NCBI RefSeq assembly: GCF_030433675.1
Contig: NZ_JAROCB010000007.1
Coordinates: forward strand, 1-64,000
Direction: 5' to 3'
From: Leifsonia virtsii
Lineage (GTDB): Bacteria > Actinomycetota > Actinomycetes > Actinomycetales > Microbacteriaceae
DNA length: 64,000 nucleotides
Numbering within the stretch: position 1 is the stretch's first letter; every line of letters begins with the position of its first letter. The notes under the pieces were generated by a model. That model did not search any database. It was not told the DNA's origin and was given only the letters and a program-made list of their open reading frames with translations. Shown one piece after another: positions 25,511 to 34,081 of the stretch. The translations under genes and the position numbers were made by a program.

Positions 25511-26392
25511 TCAGCCCTTGACGGCGCCGGTCAGGCCGCCGACGATGCGGCGCTCGAACAGGCTGAAGAACACCAGCGCCGGGATCATGGACAGCGAGGT
25601 GAAGGCGAGCACCTTCGCCGTGTCCTGGGAGTACTGCGACGAGAACGCCTGCACGCCGAGCGGCAGGGTGAACGTCGCGTCGTTGTTGAGGAGGAAGAGC
25701 GGCAGCAGGTAGCTGTTCCAGCTGGCGATGAACGCGAGGATGCCGACGGTGATGACGCCGGGCAGCGACAGCCGCAGCACCATCCGCCAGAAGAAGCCGA
25801 GCCGGCTGCAGCCGTCGATGAAGGCGGCCTCCTCGATCTCGTCCGGGATCGCCCGCAGGAACGGCACCAGGATGATGATCGTCGTCGGCAGGGCGAACGC
25901 GATCTGCGGCAGGATGACGCCGCCGAGCGAGTTCATCAGCCCGAGGTTGCGCACCACGATGTAGAGCGGCGTGATCGCGACGGTGATCGGGAACATCAGG
26001 CCCGCGGCGAACAGCGCGTACAGCACGCCGCGGCCGCGGAAGCGGTAGCGGGCGAGCACGTAGCTCGCCATCAGGCCGAGCGCGATGACGCCGATCGTGG
26101 TGACGACCGCCACGATGGTGGAGTTCGCCACCTCCTGCCAGAACGTGCTGCCGCTCAGCACATCCAGATAGTTGGCGGGGTTCCACGGGTTCGGGAAGCC
26201 GGCTGGGTCGACGGTGATCTGCGAGTTGGTGCGGAAGCCGCCGAGCACGATGTACGCGATCGGGGCGAGCATCAGCGCGATGACGACGAGCGCCACGAAG
26301 TAGATCACCGGGGAGCCCCAGGGGAGGCCTTTCTCCCGCTTGCGGGTCGCGGTGGGGAGCGTCGGCTCCGGGGTCGCGGTGAGGGTCGTCAT
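25511..26392 (-). CDS. Sugar ABC transporter permease, MalG type
   Basis: A 293-residue inner-membrane permease of the CUT1 carbohydrate-uptake class with six helices. The cytoplasmic EAA loop reads EEAAFIDGCSRLGFFWRMVL, which contacts the shared MsiK-like ATPase. The start overlaps the previous permease by 4 bp. No ATPase gene is in the operon, as is usual for CUT1 systems in actinobacteria. Confidence 0.9.
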   Translation of the reverse strand: MTTLTATPEPTLPTATRKREKGLPWGSPVIYFVALVVIALMLAPIAYIVLGGFRTNSQITVDPAGFPNPWNPANYLDVLSGSTFWQEVANSTIVAVVTTIGVIALGLMASYVLARYRFRGRGVLYALFAAGLMFPITVAITPLYIVVRNLGLMNSLGGVILPQIAFALPTTIIILVPFLRAIPDEIEEAAFIDGCSRLGFFWRMVLRLSLPGVITVGILAFIASWNSYLLPLFLLNNDATFTLPLGVQAFSSQYSQDTAKVLAFTSLSMIPALVFFSLFERRIVGGLTGAVKG

Positions 26393-27435
26393 CGTCCCTT
26401 CCTTTCTGCGCGCTGCGCCTTCCGGCTGTCGCCGGTGAGGGCGCCCGCGGTGTCGCGCCGGAGCACGAACCGCTGGTAGACGAGGGCCACGATGAGCGAG
26501 ATCAGGAAGATCACGACGGCGACGGCGTTGCCGTAGCCGAAGTTGCCGGCGTTGCGGCCGTTCGCGACCATGTAGGTCGCCATGGTGGAGGTCCCGGCCG
26601 TCGACGCGACGTACTGGCCCCAGATGATGTAGACGAGGTCGAACAGCTGCAGTGCGCCGATGATCGACAGGAACGCCCAGATGCGGAGGGTCGGACCGAG
26701 CAGCGGCAGGGTGATGCGGCGCTGGATCTGCCAGTACGACGCACCGTCGAGCGCCGCCGCCTCGTACAGCTCCTCCGGGATGCCCTGGAGGCCGGCGAGG
26801 AAGAGGATGACGGCGAAGCCGACGTACTTCCAGGTCAGGATGCCCATCAGCGTCCAGATGGCGAGGCTCGGGTCGGAGAGCCAGTCGTGCACCGCCCAGT
26901 CGAGCCCGAGGTTCTTGAGCATGCCGTTCAGCGCGCCGTTGGTGGCGAGCATCAGGCTCCAGCCCGTTCCTACGACGACCTCGGCGATCACGTACGGCAC
27001 GAAGATCAGGACGCGGATGATGGACTGGCCGCGCATCTTGCGGTTGAGCAGGAGCGCGAGCAGGATCGCGACCGGTCCCTGCAGCACCAGCGACATCACG
27101 ACGATGAACGCATTGTGCGCCAGCGCCTGCTGGAACGCGGAGTCGGTCAGGATGGTGATGTAGTTCTGCAGGCCGACGAAGTCGGTCGGCGTCCCGTAGC
27201 CCGCCCAGCGGAAGAAGCCGTAGTAGGCCGCCATCACGACCGGGGCGATCACGAAGCCCAGGAAGACGACGACCGCAGGCCCTGCGAGCAGGAGGATCTC
27301 GAGCCGCCCGGACCAGCGGCCCTTGCGGGGGCGGCGCTGCCGCGACGGGGGCGACACGATCGCGTCGCCCCCGCCGTGCTGCGCGAGACCCGCGGCCGGC
27401 ACGAGGCCGGTGGTGTTCTCGCGGATGTTCGTCAC
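26389..27435 (-). CDS. Sugar ABC transporter permease, MalF type
   Basis: A 348-residue permease of the CUT1 class. An approximately 40-residue cytosolic N-terminus precedes six or seven helices, and the EAA loop is YEAAALDGASYWQIQRRI. It forms the channel with the adjacent MalG-type protein. It lies 11 bp after the binding-protein gene in a tight operon. Confidence 0.9.
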   Translation of the reverse strand: MTNIRENTTGLVPAAGLAQHGGGDAIVSPPSRQRRPRKGRWSGRLEILLLAGPAVVVFLGFVIAPVVMAAYYGFFRWAGYGTPTDFVGLQNYITILTDSAFQQALAHNAFIVVMSLVLQGPVAILLALLLNRKMRGQSIIRVLIFVPYVIAEVVVGTGWSLMLATNGALNGMLKNLGLDWAVHDWLSDPSLAIWTLMGILTWKYVGFAVILFLAGLQGIPEELYEAAALDGASYWQIQRRITLPLLGPTLRIWAFLSIIGALQLFDLVYIIWGQYVASTAGTSTMATYMVANGRNAGNFGYGNAVAVVIFLISLIVALVYQRFVLRRDTAGALTGDSRKAQRAERKGR

Positions 27436-27446
27436 GTCGAACTACC

Positions 27447-28736
27447 TCAGCCCTTCTTCGCGGCGTCGTTGGCCGCCTGGATGAGCTGCTTCGGGTCGCT
27501 CTTGCCCGCCAGCATGTCGACGACCGCGACGTTCAGCGCGTTGCCGACGTTCTGGCCGAGCACGGTGTCGAGCCACTGGGAGACGTACGGGGCCTTGTTG
27601 TAGGCGGCCAGCACATCCTTCAGGTAGGGCTCGGTGACGACCTTCTGCGCCTCGGAGTTCACCGGCGGGGCGTTGAAGGCCTTGTAGTAGGCCTCCTGCT
27701 GGTCCGTCGTCGCTACGAAGTTGAGGAAGTCGACGCACTCCTTGGGAGCCTTGACCGAGCACGAGTAGCCGTCGACGCCGCCCATGATCGAGCCCGGCTC
27801 GCCCTTGCCGCCCGGGACCTCCGGGAACGGGTAGAAGCCGAGGTCGGGCAGGGGCTTCTGGTCGGGGGTCAGGGACGCGATCACGCCCGGGTCCCACGCG
27901 CCCATGAGCTCCATGGCGGCCTTGTGGTTGGCGACGAGGCCGGCCGAGCTGCCCGCGCCCTGCTGGGCGGAGGTGGTCAGGAAGCCGTCGTTGAAGGGCT
28001 TCGTGTCGGCGAACTTCTGCAGGTCCTCCGCGGCCTTCAGCCAGCAGCCGTCCGAGAACGACTTCGAGTCGGCCGTCTTCTCCATGGTGGAGCCGGCGCA
28101 CTCGCGCAGCGCGAACCAGTAGAACCAGTGCGCGGCGGGCCAGGCGTCCTTCGCGCCGAGCGCGATCGGGGCGACCCCGGTCGCCTTCAGCTTCGTGACG
28201 TCGCCGTTCAGGTCGTCGATCGTCTTCGGAGCCTCGGTGATGCCGGCGGCCTTGAACAGGTCCTGGCTGTAGAACAGACCGCCCGGGAGCACGGCGATGG
28301 GCATTGCCCAGACCTTGTCCTGGTAGGTCTCGGCCTTGAAGGAGCCCTCGGAGATGTTCTTCTTGGTCTCGGACGACACCTTGTCGGTGATGTCCATGAG
28401 CTGACCCGCGTTGACCATCGCCGCCATCTTGCCGCCGCCTCGCTGCAGGAAGATGTCGGGGGCGTCGCCGGAGTTCAGCGCGGTCTGGAGCTTTCCGTCG
28501 AGATCCTCGTTCTGGATGGCCTGGATCTTGATGGTGACGTTGGGGTTCGCCTTCTCGAATGCGGCGACGGCGTTCTTCCAGAACTCCTGGCCGGGGCCGG
28601 TGGTGGAGTTCTGCCAGAGGGTCATGCTGACCTTGCCGTTGCTGCTGGAGCTGTCGGAGCCGCCGCTACAGCCGCTGAGGGCGAGCGCGCCGGCCATCAC
28701 GACGGCGGCCCCGGTGAGGAGCTTGGTGCCTTTCAT
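27447..28736 (-). CDS. Sugar ABC transporter substrate-binding lipoprotein
   Basis: A 429-residue extracellular family-1 solute-binding protein. A lipoprotein signal peptide ends in ALALSGC with the lipidated Cys at residue 23, and mature sequence starts with a Ser/Gly linker and VSMTLWQNSTTGPGQEFW. It delivers an oligosaccharide to the downstream permeases. The ligand is probably a xylo- or gluco-oligosaccharide, inferred from the GH3, xylA and xylB genes on the same strand. A LacI-type operator and a perfect TTGACA -35 lie upstream. Confidence 0.9.
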   Translation of the reverse strand: MKGTKLLTGAAVVMAGALALSGCSGGSDSSSSNGKVSMTLWQNSTTGPGQEFWKNAVAAFEKANPNVTIKIQAIQNEDLDGKLQTALNSGDAPDIFLQRGGGKMAAMVNAGQLMDITDKVSSETKKNISEGSFKAETYQDKVWAMPIAVLPGGLFYSQDLFKAAGITEAPKTIDDLNGDVTKLKATGVAPIALGAKDAWPAAHWFYWFALRECAGSTMEKTADSKSFSDGCWLKAAEDLQKFADTKPFNDGFLTTSAQQGAGSSAGLVANHKAAMELMGAWDPGVIASLTPDQKPLPDLGFYPFPEVPGGKGEPGSIMGGVDGYSCSVKAPKECVDFLNFVATTDQQEAYYKAFNAPPVNSEAQKVVTEPYLKDVLAAYNKAPYVSQWLDTVLGQNVGNALNVAVVDMLAGKSDPKQLIQAANDAAKKG

Positions 28737-28779
28737 GTGATTCCAACCTGTTCTCTTCGTTGAGGTGGGGACGCTCGGA

Positions 28780-28808
28780 AGTGTCGCAAGCGCCTTGGGC
28801 GGTGTCAA
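28780..28808 (-). promoter_or_regulatory. Promoter of the binding-protein/GH3/xylose operon
   Basis: On the minus strand TTGACA (complement of 28803-28808) and GACACT (complement of 28780-28785) are spaced 17 bp apart. The leader to the ATG at 28736 would be about 40 nt. A LacI-type operator overlaps its upstream edge. Confidence 0.55.
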
Positions 28809-28825
28809 ACGTTTTCGAAAACCTT
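28808..28825. promoter_or_regulatory. LacI-type operator between divergent binding-protein and LacI genes
   Basis: AACGTTTTCGAAAACCTT is an 18-bp palindrome with one mismatched pair and a perfect 12-bp core, GTTTTCGAAAAC (28811-28822). The central CG and AT-rich arms are typical of LacI/GalR operators. It adjoins the -35 of the operon promoter and lies just upstream of the lacI -10 (TATGCT, 28834-28839). The divergent LacI protein could thus control both itself and the operon. Confidence 0.7.
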
Positions 28826-28847
28826 TTCTACTGTATGCTCGACCGCC

Positions 28848-29846
28848 ATGGGACGGCGTCCGACGATCAACGACGTGGCCGAGGCGGCCGGCGTCTCGGT
28901 CGCCACCGTGTCCAAGGCGGTCAACGGCCGCTACGGGGTCGCGGTGGAGACCGTGGAGCGCGTGCTGCAGGTCGTGCAGGAGCTCGGGTACGAGTCCAGC
29001 CTGGTCGCCTCAAGCATGCGCTCGCGCCGCACAGGGGTGATCGGCGTGCTGGTCGCCGACTTCGAGCCGTTCTCCGCCGAGATCCTGAAGGGCGTCGGCG
29101 CGGCCCTGCACGACTCGCGCTACGACCTGCTCGCCTACAGCGGCTCCCGGCAGCCGTCGAGCGAGGGATGGGAGCGCCGCTCGCTCAGCCGGCTCAGCGG
29201 GACGCTCATCGACGGCGTCATCATGGTGACCCCGACGGTCGTGAACGCGAACGCCGAGGTGCCCATCGTCGCGATCGACCCGCACACCGGCCGGGCCGAC
29301 GTGCCGACCGTGGAGTCGGACAGCTTCGGCGGCGCGCGCAACGCCACCGCCGCCTTGATCGCGCTGGGCCACCGCCGGATCGCGTTCGTCGCCGGCCGCC
29401 CCGACCTGCGCTCCTCCAACCTGCGCGACGCCGGCTACCGGCGCGCGCTGGGCGAGGCCGGCATCCCGTTCGACCCGTCGCTGGTCGCGGTCGGCCGCTT
29501 CGAGCACGACACCGTCCGCGGGGTCGCGCTGCCGCTGCTGAGCCGTCCGGACCGGCCGACGGCGGTGTTCGCCGCCAACGACATCTCGGCGATCGCGGTG
29601 ATCGAGGTCGCGGCGGAGCTCGGCCTCGACGTGCCGCGCGACCTCAGCGTGATCGGCTTCGACGACATCCCGGAGGCGTCGCAGTTCAGCCCGCCGCTGA
29701 CCACCGTGCGGCAGCCGATGCAGGGACTCGGAGCGGCGGCAGCCGACCTGCTGATCTCGCTGATGAACGGCGAGACGCCGGAGCGCATCCACCTGCGCCT
29801 GCCGACCCGCCTCGTCCGCCGCGCCACCACCGCCCCGCCCGCCTGA
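28848..29846 (+). CDS. LacI-family regulator of the oligosaccharide operon
   Basis: A 332-residue LacI/GalR regulator. The HTH is at residues 6-25 (INDVAEAAGVSVATVSKAVN). The effector domain shows IGVLVADFEPFSAEILKG, LGHRRIAFVAGRPDLRSSN and VIGFDDIPEASQFSPPLTTV. It is divergent from the binding-protein operon with a near-perfect operator between them, so an oligosaccharide-responsive repressor is likely. TATGCT lies 8 nt before the ATG and no Shine-Dalgarno is visible. Confidence 0.88.
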   Translation: MGRRPTINDVAEAAGVSVATVSKAVNGRYGVAVETVERVLQVVQELGYESSLVASSMRSRRTGVIGVLVADFEPFSAEILKGVGAALHDSRYDLLAYSGSRQPSSEGWERRSLSRLSGTLIDGVIMVTPTVVNANAEVPIVAIDPHTGRADVPTVESDSFGGARNATAALIALGHRRIAFVAGRPDLRSSNLRDAGYRRALGEAGIPFDPSLVAVGRFEHDTVRGVALPLLSRPDRPTAVFAANDISAIAVIEVAAELGLDVPRDLSVIGFDDIPEASQFSPPLTTVRQPMQGLGAAAADLLISLMNGETPERIHLRLPTRLVRRATTAPPA

Positions 29847-29855
29847 CCCGCACGG

Positions 29856-29916
29856 CGAGATTCGTGCCGAATGTGCGGAATGCGCGCGGTATAGCGCACA
29901 TTCGGCACGAATCGCG
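29856..29916. terminator. Long palindrome between convergent LacI and acetyl esterase genes
   Basis: Arms of 22 bp (29856-29877 and 29895-29916) pair with one mismatch around a 17-nt loop. The arm contains GATTCGTGCCGAATGTGCG, unrelated to families A and B. It lies exactly between two convergent stops, so it is probably a bidirectional terminator. No T-tract is present. Confidence 0.7.
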
Positions 29917-29923
29917 AGACGGG

Positions 29924-30901
29924 TCAGCGGGCGAAGCGCGCGGCGAGCCAGGCCGCCTGCGTACGGAAGTGGAGGGCGCCGCCGCCCTCGTGGTCGTTGA
30001 ACGGGTAGACCTCGATGGCGCGGTCCTCCGCGGCGAGGTGGTTGTAGGCCGCGAAGGTCGTCGACGGCGGCACGATCGTGTCCATCAGCGCCACCGAGAA
30101 CAGCGAGGGCGCGTGGATGCGACGGGCGAAGTTCACGCCGTCGAAGTACGACACCGCCCGGAAGACGTCGGCGACCTCGTCCCGGTGCACCGACAGGTAC
30201 GTGGCGAGCTCCTGGTACGGCCCGCCGACGGCGACCTCCGCACCGCGGCGGAACGCGCACAGGAACGCGACGTCCGGCAGCACCGCCGCCACGGCGTCGC
30301 CCGACAGCGCTGCCGCCGCCAGCGCGATGCCGCCACCCTGGCTGCCGCCCGCCACGGCCACGCGGGACGCGTCCACGAACGGCAGAGCGCGGGTCGCGTC
30401 GATGGCGCGCACGGCGTCCGTGAACACGCGGCGGTAGTAGTAGGTCTCCGGCGAGTGGATGCCGCGGGTCATCACGCCCGGTGTCGCCGGCCCCGAGCCG
30501 TGCGGGTCGGGGGTGTCTCCGCCGGAGCCCCAGCCGCTGCCCTGCCCGCGCGTGTCGACGAAGACGTGCACGTAACCCGCCAGCGCCCACGACACGTTCT
30601 CGCCGGCGAGTCCGCGGCCGCCGCCGTAGCCCTGGTACTGCACGACCGCGGGCAGCGGCCCGTCGGCGTTCAGCGGACGCGACACCCACGCCCGGATCGG
30701 CTCGCCGCCGAATCCGGGGAACACCAGGTCGTCGATCTGCAGCTGCGTGACCGGTGTGTCCGCCGGGGTCAGTTCGGGCACGCCGCCGGCCTCCCGGGCG
30801 GACGCGATGGTCCGCTCCCAGAAGGCGTCGAAGTCGGCGGGTTCCTGAACGTCCGGGCGGTAGGCCAGCAGTTCGTCGTGGGTGAGGTCGCTGAGCGGCA
30901 T
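29924..30901 (-). CDS. CE7-family acetyl xylan esterase / cephalosporin-C deacetylase
   Basis: A 325-residue alpha/beta-hydrolase of carbohydrate esterase family 7. The family signature is complete: RGQGSGW (oxyanion region), GGSQGG with nucleophile Ser187, DTIVPP with the catalytic Asp, and NDHEGGG with the catalytic His. These enzymes are intracellular and remove acetyl groups from short xylo-oligosaccharides after uptake. There is no signal peptide, in agreement. The ATG at 30901 gives the usual N-terminus (MPLSDLTHDELLAYRP). It is divergent from a second LacI gene 67 bp away. Confidence 0.92.
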   Translation of the reverse strand: MPLSDLTHDELLAYRPDVQEPADFDAFWERTIASAREAGGVPELTPADTPVTQLQIDDLVFPGFGGEPIRAWVSRPLNADGPLPAVVQYQGYGGGRGLAGENVSWALAGYVHVFVDTRGQGSGWGSGGDTPDPHGSGPATPGVMTRGIHSPETYYYRRVFTDAVRAIDATRALPFVDASRVAVAGGSQGGGIALAAAALSGDAVAAVLPDVAFLCAFRRGAEVAVGGPYQELATYLSVHRDEVADVFRAVSYFDGVNFARRIHAPSLFSVALMDTIVPPSTTFAAYNHLAAEDRAIEVYPFNDHEGGGALHFRTQAAWLAARFAR

Positions 30902-30968
30902 CGGTCTCGCTTTCGGAGGGGGTTTCGTTCGCGGGGGAGCGTGGGCGTCATTGTGGCACAGTGGCTGC

Positions 30969-31973
30969 ATGCCCGCTCCCACCCGTCCGACGCTGGACGC
31001 GATCGCGCGCGAGGCGTCCGTGTCGCTGTCCACGGTGTCCAAGGTGCTGAACGGGCGGCCGGGCGTGTCGGCCGCGACCCGGCGTCGCGTGGAGGAACTG
31101 CTGCACGACTCCGGCTATGCCCGGCGCGGTGTGGATGCCGAGCGCGGCGAGACCGTCGAGCTCGTGATCGAGAATCTGGCGAGCGAGTGGTCCGTCGCCG
31201 TGATCCGCGGGGTGGAGCGGGTGAGCCGCGAGAACGGGCTCGCCCTGACGCTCTCGACGATAGGCGACTACCACGCTGTCGGCGATGAGCTGATCACCGG
31301 CGTCCTGCGCAGGAAGCCGGTGGCGATCGTGCTGCAGTTCTCGAACCTGACCGCCGACCACCGCCGCCAGCTGCGCACGCGGAACATCCCGTTCGTGGTC
31401 GTGGACCCGGCGGGCGATCCCCCGCCCGACGTGCCGGCCATCGGCGCGACCAACTGGGCGGGCGGCGTCGCCGCGACCCGGCACCTGCTCGCGCTCGGCC
31501 ACACCAGGATCGCCGCGATCGGCGGCCCCGCAGACCTGCTCTGCTCCCGTGCTCGCCTCGCCGGCTACGAGTCGGCCCTGGGGGAGGCGGGCGTCCGCAT
31601 CCCGGGCCGGGCGCGCGCCGCGGGGTTCTCGCGGGCCGACGGCGAACGCGAGGGCAGGAGGCTGCTCGCGGGCCCCGACCGCCCCACCGCGATCGTGTGC
31701 GGCAACGACATGCAGGCGCTCGGCGTCTGCGACGCCGCGTTCGCGCTCGGGCTCGACGTCCCGAGCGACGTCTCGGTCGTCGGGTTCGACGACGCGCCGT
31801 CCGCGTCGTGGGCGCGTCCGCCGCTGACGACGGTGCGGCAGCCGTTGCAGGAGATGGCAGAGGAGGCGACCCGCCTGGCGCTGCGCCTGCGTGCGGGGGA
31901 GGTCGAGAACACCCGGCTGGAGCTGGCGACCACCCTGGTCGAGCGCGGCTCGACCGCACCGCCGCCCGCCTGA
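30969..31973 (+). CDS. LacI-family transcriptional regulator
   Basis: A 334-residue LacI/GalR regulator. The HTH is at residues 7-27 (LDAIAREASVSLSTVSKVLN). The effector domain has LALGHTRIAAIGG and SVVGFDDAPSASWARPPLTT. It is divergent from the acetyl esterase and upstream of the Gfo/Idh cassette, so either may be its target. A GAAAGTTTTC element lies directly after its stop, in front of that cassette. Confidence 0.88.
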   Translation: MPAPTRPTLDAIAREASVSLSTVSKVLNGRPGVSAATRRRVEELLHDSGYARRGVDAERGETVELVIENLASEWSVAVIRGVERVSRENGLALTLSTIGDYHAVGDELITGVLRRKPVAIVLQFSNLTADHRRQLRTRNIPFVVVDPAGDPPPDVPAIGATNWAGGVAATRHLLALGHTRIAAIGGPADLLCSRARLAGYESALGEAGVRIPGRARAAGFSRADGEREGRRLLAGPDRPTAIVCGNDMQALGVCDAAFALGLDVPSDVSVVGFDDAPSASWARPPLTTVRQPLQEMAEEATRLALRLRAGEVENTRLELATTLVERGSTAPPPA

Positions 31974-31974
31974 C

Positions 31975-32031
31975 GAAAGTTTTCCAACCTCGTCCCGAAA
32001 CTTGCCCGCCCTCGGCGGCGCGAACTAGCGT
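31975..32031 (+). promoter_or_regulatory. Putative operator and promoter of the Gfo/Idh-ThuA cassette
   Basis: GAAAGTTTTC (31975-31984) is a GAAA/TTTC inverted repeat, and AAGTTT...AAACTT arms span 31978-32003. Downstream, TTGCCC (32002-32007) and TAGCGT (32026-32031) are spaced 18 bp. The arrangement resembles a LacI-controlled promoter. Which of the nearby regulators acts here is unknown. Confidence 0.4.
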
Positions 32032-32079
32032 CGCCACGGGATCGACGCAAGACCGATCGACGCACGACGGAGGGCGAGG

Positions 32080-33267
32080 ATGACCGACGACAAGCCGCGG
32101 CTGCGGGTCGCGATGATCGGCTACGGGTTCATGGGCGCGGCCCACTCGCAGGGCTGGCGCACCGCGCCCCGCTTCTTCGATCTGCCGTACGAGCCGGAGC
32201 TCGCGGTCATCGTCGGGCGCGACGCCGCCCGGGTCGAGGAGGCGCGGGTCCGCTTCGGCTGGCAGCGGGCCGAGACCGACTGGCGCGCCGTCGTCGGCGA
32301 TCCGGACATCGACGTGATCGACATCTGCACGCCCGGCGACAGCCACGCCGAGATCGCGATCGCCGCGCTCGAGGCCGGGAAGCACGTGCTCTGCGAGAAG
32401 CCGCTCGCCAACACCGTCGACGAGGCCGAGGCGATGACCGTCGTCGCCGAGCGGGCCGCGGAGCTCGGCGTCCGCTCGATGGTCGGCTTCAGCTACCGCC
32501 GCGTCCCGGCGATCGGGCTGGCGCGCACGCTGGTTCAGGACGGCCGGCTCGGCGGGATCCGCCAGGTGCGCGCCCTCTACCTCCAGGACTGGCTGCGCGA
32601 CGAGGACGGCCCGATGACCTGGCGGCTCGACAAGACGCTCGCCGGTTCCGGCTCGCTCGGCGACATCGGCGCGCACGCCGTCGACCTCGTCGAGCACCTG
32701 ACCGGCTCGCGGCTGACCGGCGTCTCGGGAACGCTCGCCACCTTTGTGGAGGAGCGCCCGCTGCTCGCGGAAGGCGTCGGGCTCTCGGGCACCGCCTCCG
32801 CTGAGCGCGGCGGGGTCACGGTCGACGACGCCGCCTGGTTCACCGCGCGGCTAGCGGGCGGCGCGGCGGACGGTGCGATCGGCGGCTTCGAGGCCACCCG
32901 CTACGCGACGGGACGCAAGAACGCCTTGCGCATCGAACTGAGCGGTTCCCGCGGCGCCATCGCGTTCGACCTGGAGCGGATGAACGAGCTCGAGTTCTAC
33001 GACGCGACCGCGCCGGCCGGGGAGCAGGGCTTCACGCGGATCATCGCGACCGAGCCGGAGCACCCGTACATGGCGAACTGGTGGCCGACCGGGCACGCCA
33101 TCGGCTACGAGCACGCGTTCAGCCACGAGGTGGTCGACTTCGTCACCGCGATCGCCGCGGGCGCCGACCCCGAGCCGTCCTTCGCCGACGGCCTCCACAT
33201 CCAGCGCGTCCTGGACGCCGTCGAGCGCAGCGCCGCCGCCTCCTCCGCCTGGACCCCGATCCCCTGA
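32080..33267 (+). CDS. Gfo/Idh/MocA-family oxidoreductase
   Basis: A 395-residue NAD(P)-dependent sugar oxidoreductase. The Rossmann start is VAMIGYGFMGAAHSQGW, the catalytic-type lysine is in HVLCEKPLANT (EKP motif), and SLGDIGAHAVDLVEHLTG carries the conserved GxH segment. Family members oxidise or epimerise sugars, inositols or glycosides, often through 3-keto forms. GGAGG lies 6 nt from the ATG. It heads a cassette with a ThuA protein and a second oxidoreductase, with a palindrome in the gap. Confidence 0.88.
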   Translation: MTDDKPRLRVAMIGYGFMGAAHSQGWRTAPRFFDLPYEPELAVIVGRDAARVEEARVRFGWQRAETDWRAVVGDPDIDVIDICTPGDSHAEIAIAALEAGKHVLCEKPLANTVDEAEAMTVVAERAAELGVRSMVGFSYRRVPAIGLARTLVQDGRLGGIRQVRALYLQDWLRDEDGPMTWRLDKTLAGSGSLGDIGAHAVDLVEHLTGSRLTGVSGTLATFVEERPLLAEGVGLSGTASAERGGVTVDDAAWFTARLAGGAADGAIGGFEATRYATGRKNALRIELSGSRGAIAFDLERMNELEFYDATAPAGEQGFTRIIATEPEHPYMANWWPTGHAIGYEHAFSHEVVDFVTAIAAGADPEPSFADGLHIQRVLDAVERSAAASSAWTPIP

Positions 33268-33284
33268 CCCGACCCCCCAACCCA

Positions 33285-33351
33285 GCCATCAGTTCCTGAG
33301 TTCTTCGAGCGACACGCCGTCGCGAACACGAAGAACTCCGGAGGCGATGGC
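33285..33351. repeat. Palindrome, family B (copy 2), after the first Gfo/Idh gene
   Basis: Arms 33285-33307 and 33329-33351 (23 bp, four mismatches) enclose a 21-nt loop. The left arm shares TCCTGAGTTCTTCGA with the palindrome at 20261-20331. The right-arm complement GCCATCGCCTCC resembles the palindrome at 40582-40656. It lies between two genes of one cassette, where it could separate transcripts or stabilise the upstream message. Confidence 0.7.
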
Positions 33352-33388
33352 GACGAACGTGAGCGACGTGAGCAACCGGAAGGAAAGC

Positions 33389-34081
33389 ATGAGCAGGCAG
33401 GCAGTGATGGTGCGCGGGGGATGGGACGGGCACATGCCCGTGGAGACGACGGACCTGTTCCGCCCGTTCCTGCGCGACAACGGGTTCGACGTGCGCGTCG
33501 AGGAGGGCACCGCCGTCTACGCCGACGAGGACTACATGGCGACGGTCGACCTCATCGTGCAGGTCAACACCATGAACACGATCGAGGACGCCGAGTTCCG
33601 CGGCCTCCAGAAGGCCGTCCTGAACGGCGCAGGCATGGCCGGCTGGCACGGCGGCATCGCCGACTCGTACCGCAACAACGCCGACTACCTGCACATGATC
33701 GGCGGCCAGTTCGCCCACCACGCGGGCAAGGACCCGGCGGAGCGCGTCGGCGAGCAGTCCGACAACTACATCCCGTACACCGTGCACATCACCGAGTACG
33801 GCAAGACGCATCCCATCACGGCCGGCATCGACGACTTCGACCTCGTCACCGAGCAGTACTGGGTGCTGAGCGACGAGTACAACGACGTTCTCGCCACGAC
33901 CACCCAGGAGGTGCGACCGTGGGACGCGTGGAACCGTCCGGTCACCGCCCCGGCGATCTGGACCCGCCAGTGGGGGAAGGGCCGCATCTTCGTCTCGGCT
34001 CCCGGCCACCGGCTGGAGATCGTCGAGAGCCAGCCCGTTCGTACCATCATCGAGAGGGGAATGCTGTGGGCCGCCCGCTGA
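33389..34081 (+). CDS. ThuA-like domain protein (trehalose-utilization type)
   Basis: A 230-residue cytosolic protein with a class-I glutamine-amidotransferase-like fold: AVMVRGGWDGHMPVETTDLF, then GAGMAGWHGGIADSYRNN where amidotransferases have their nucleophile, and KGRIFVSAPGHRLEI. The ThuA family is linked to trehalose and other disaccharide catabolism through keto-sugars. The ATG at 33389 has GGAAGGA upstream; an ATG at 33347 lies inside the palindrome and is rejected. The next gene starts 16 bp before its stop. Confidence 0.85.
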   Translation: MSRQAVMVRGGWDGHMPVETTDLFRPFLRDNGFDVRVEEGTAVYADEDYMATVDLIVQVNTMNTIEDAEFRGLQKAVLNGAGMAGWHGGIADSYRNNADYLHMIGGQFAHHAGKDPAERVGEQSDNYIPYTVHITEYGKTHPITAGIDDFDLVTEQYWVLSDEYNDVLATTTQEVRPWDAWNRPVTAPAIWTRQWGKGRIFVSAPGHRLEIVESQPVRTIIERGMLWAAR

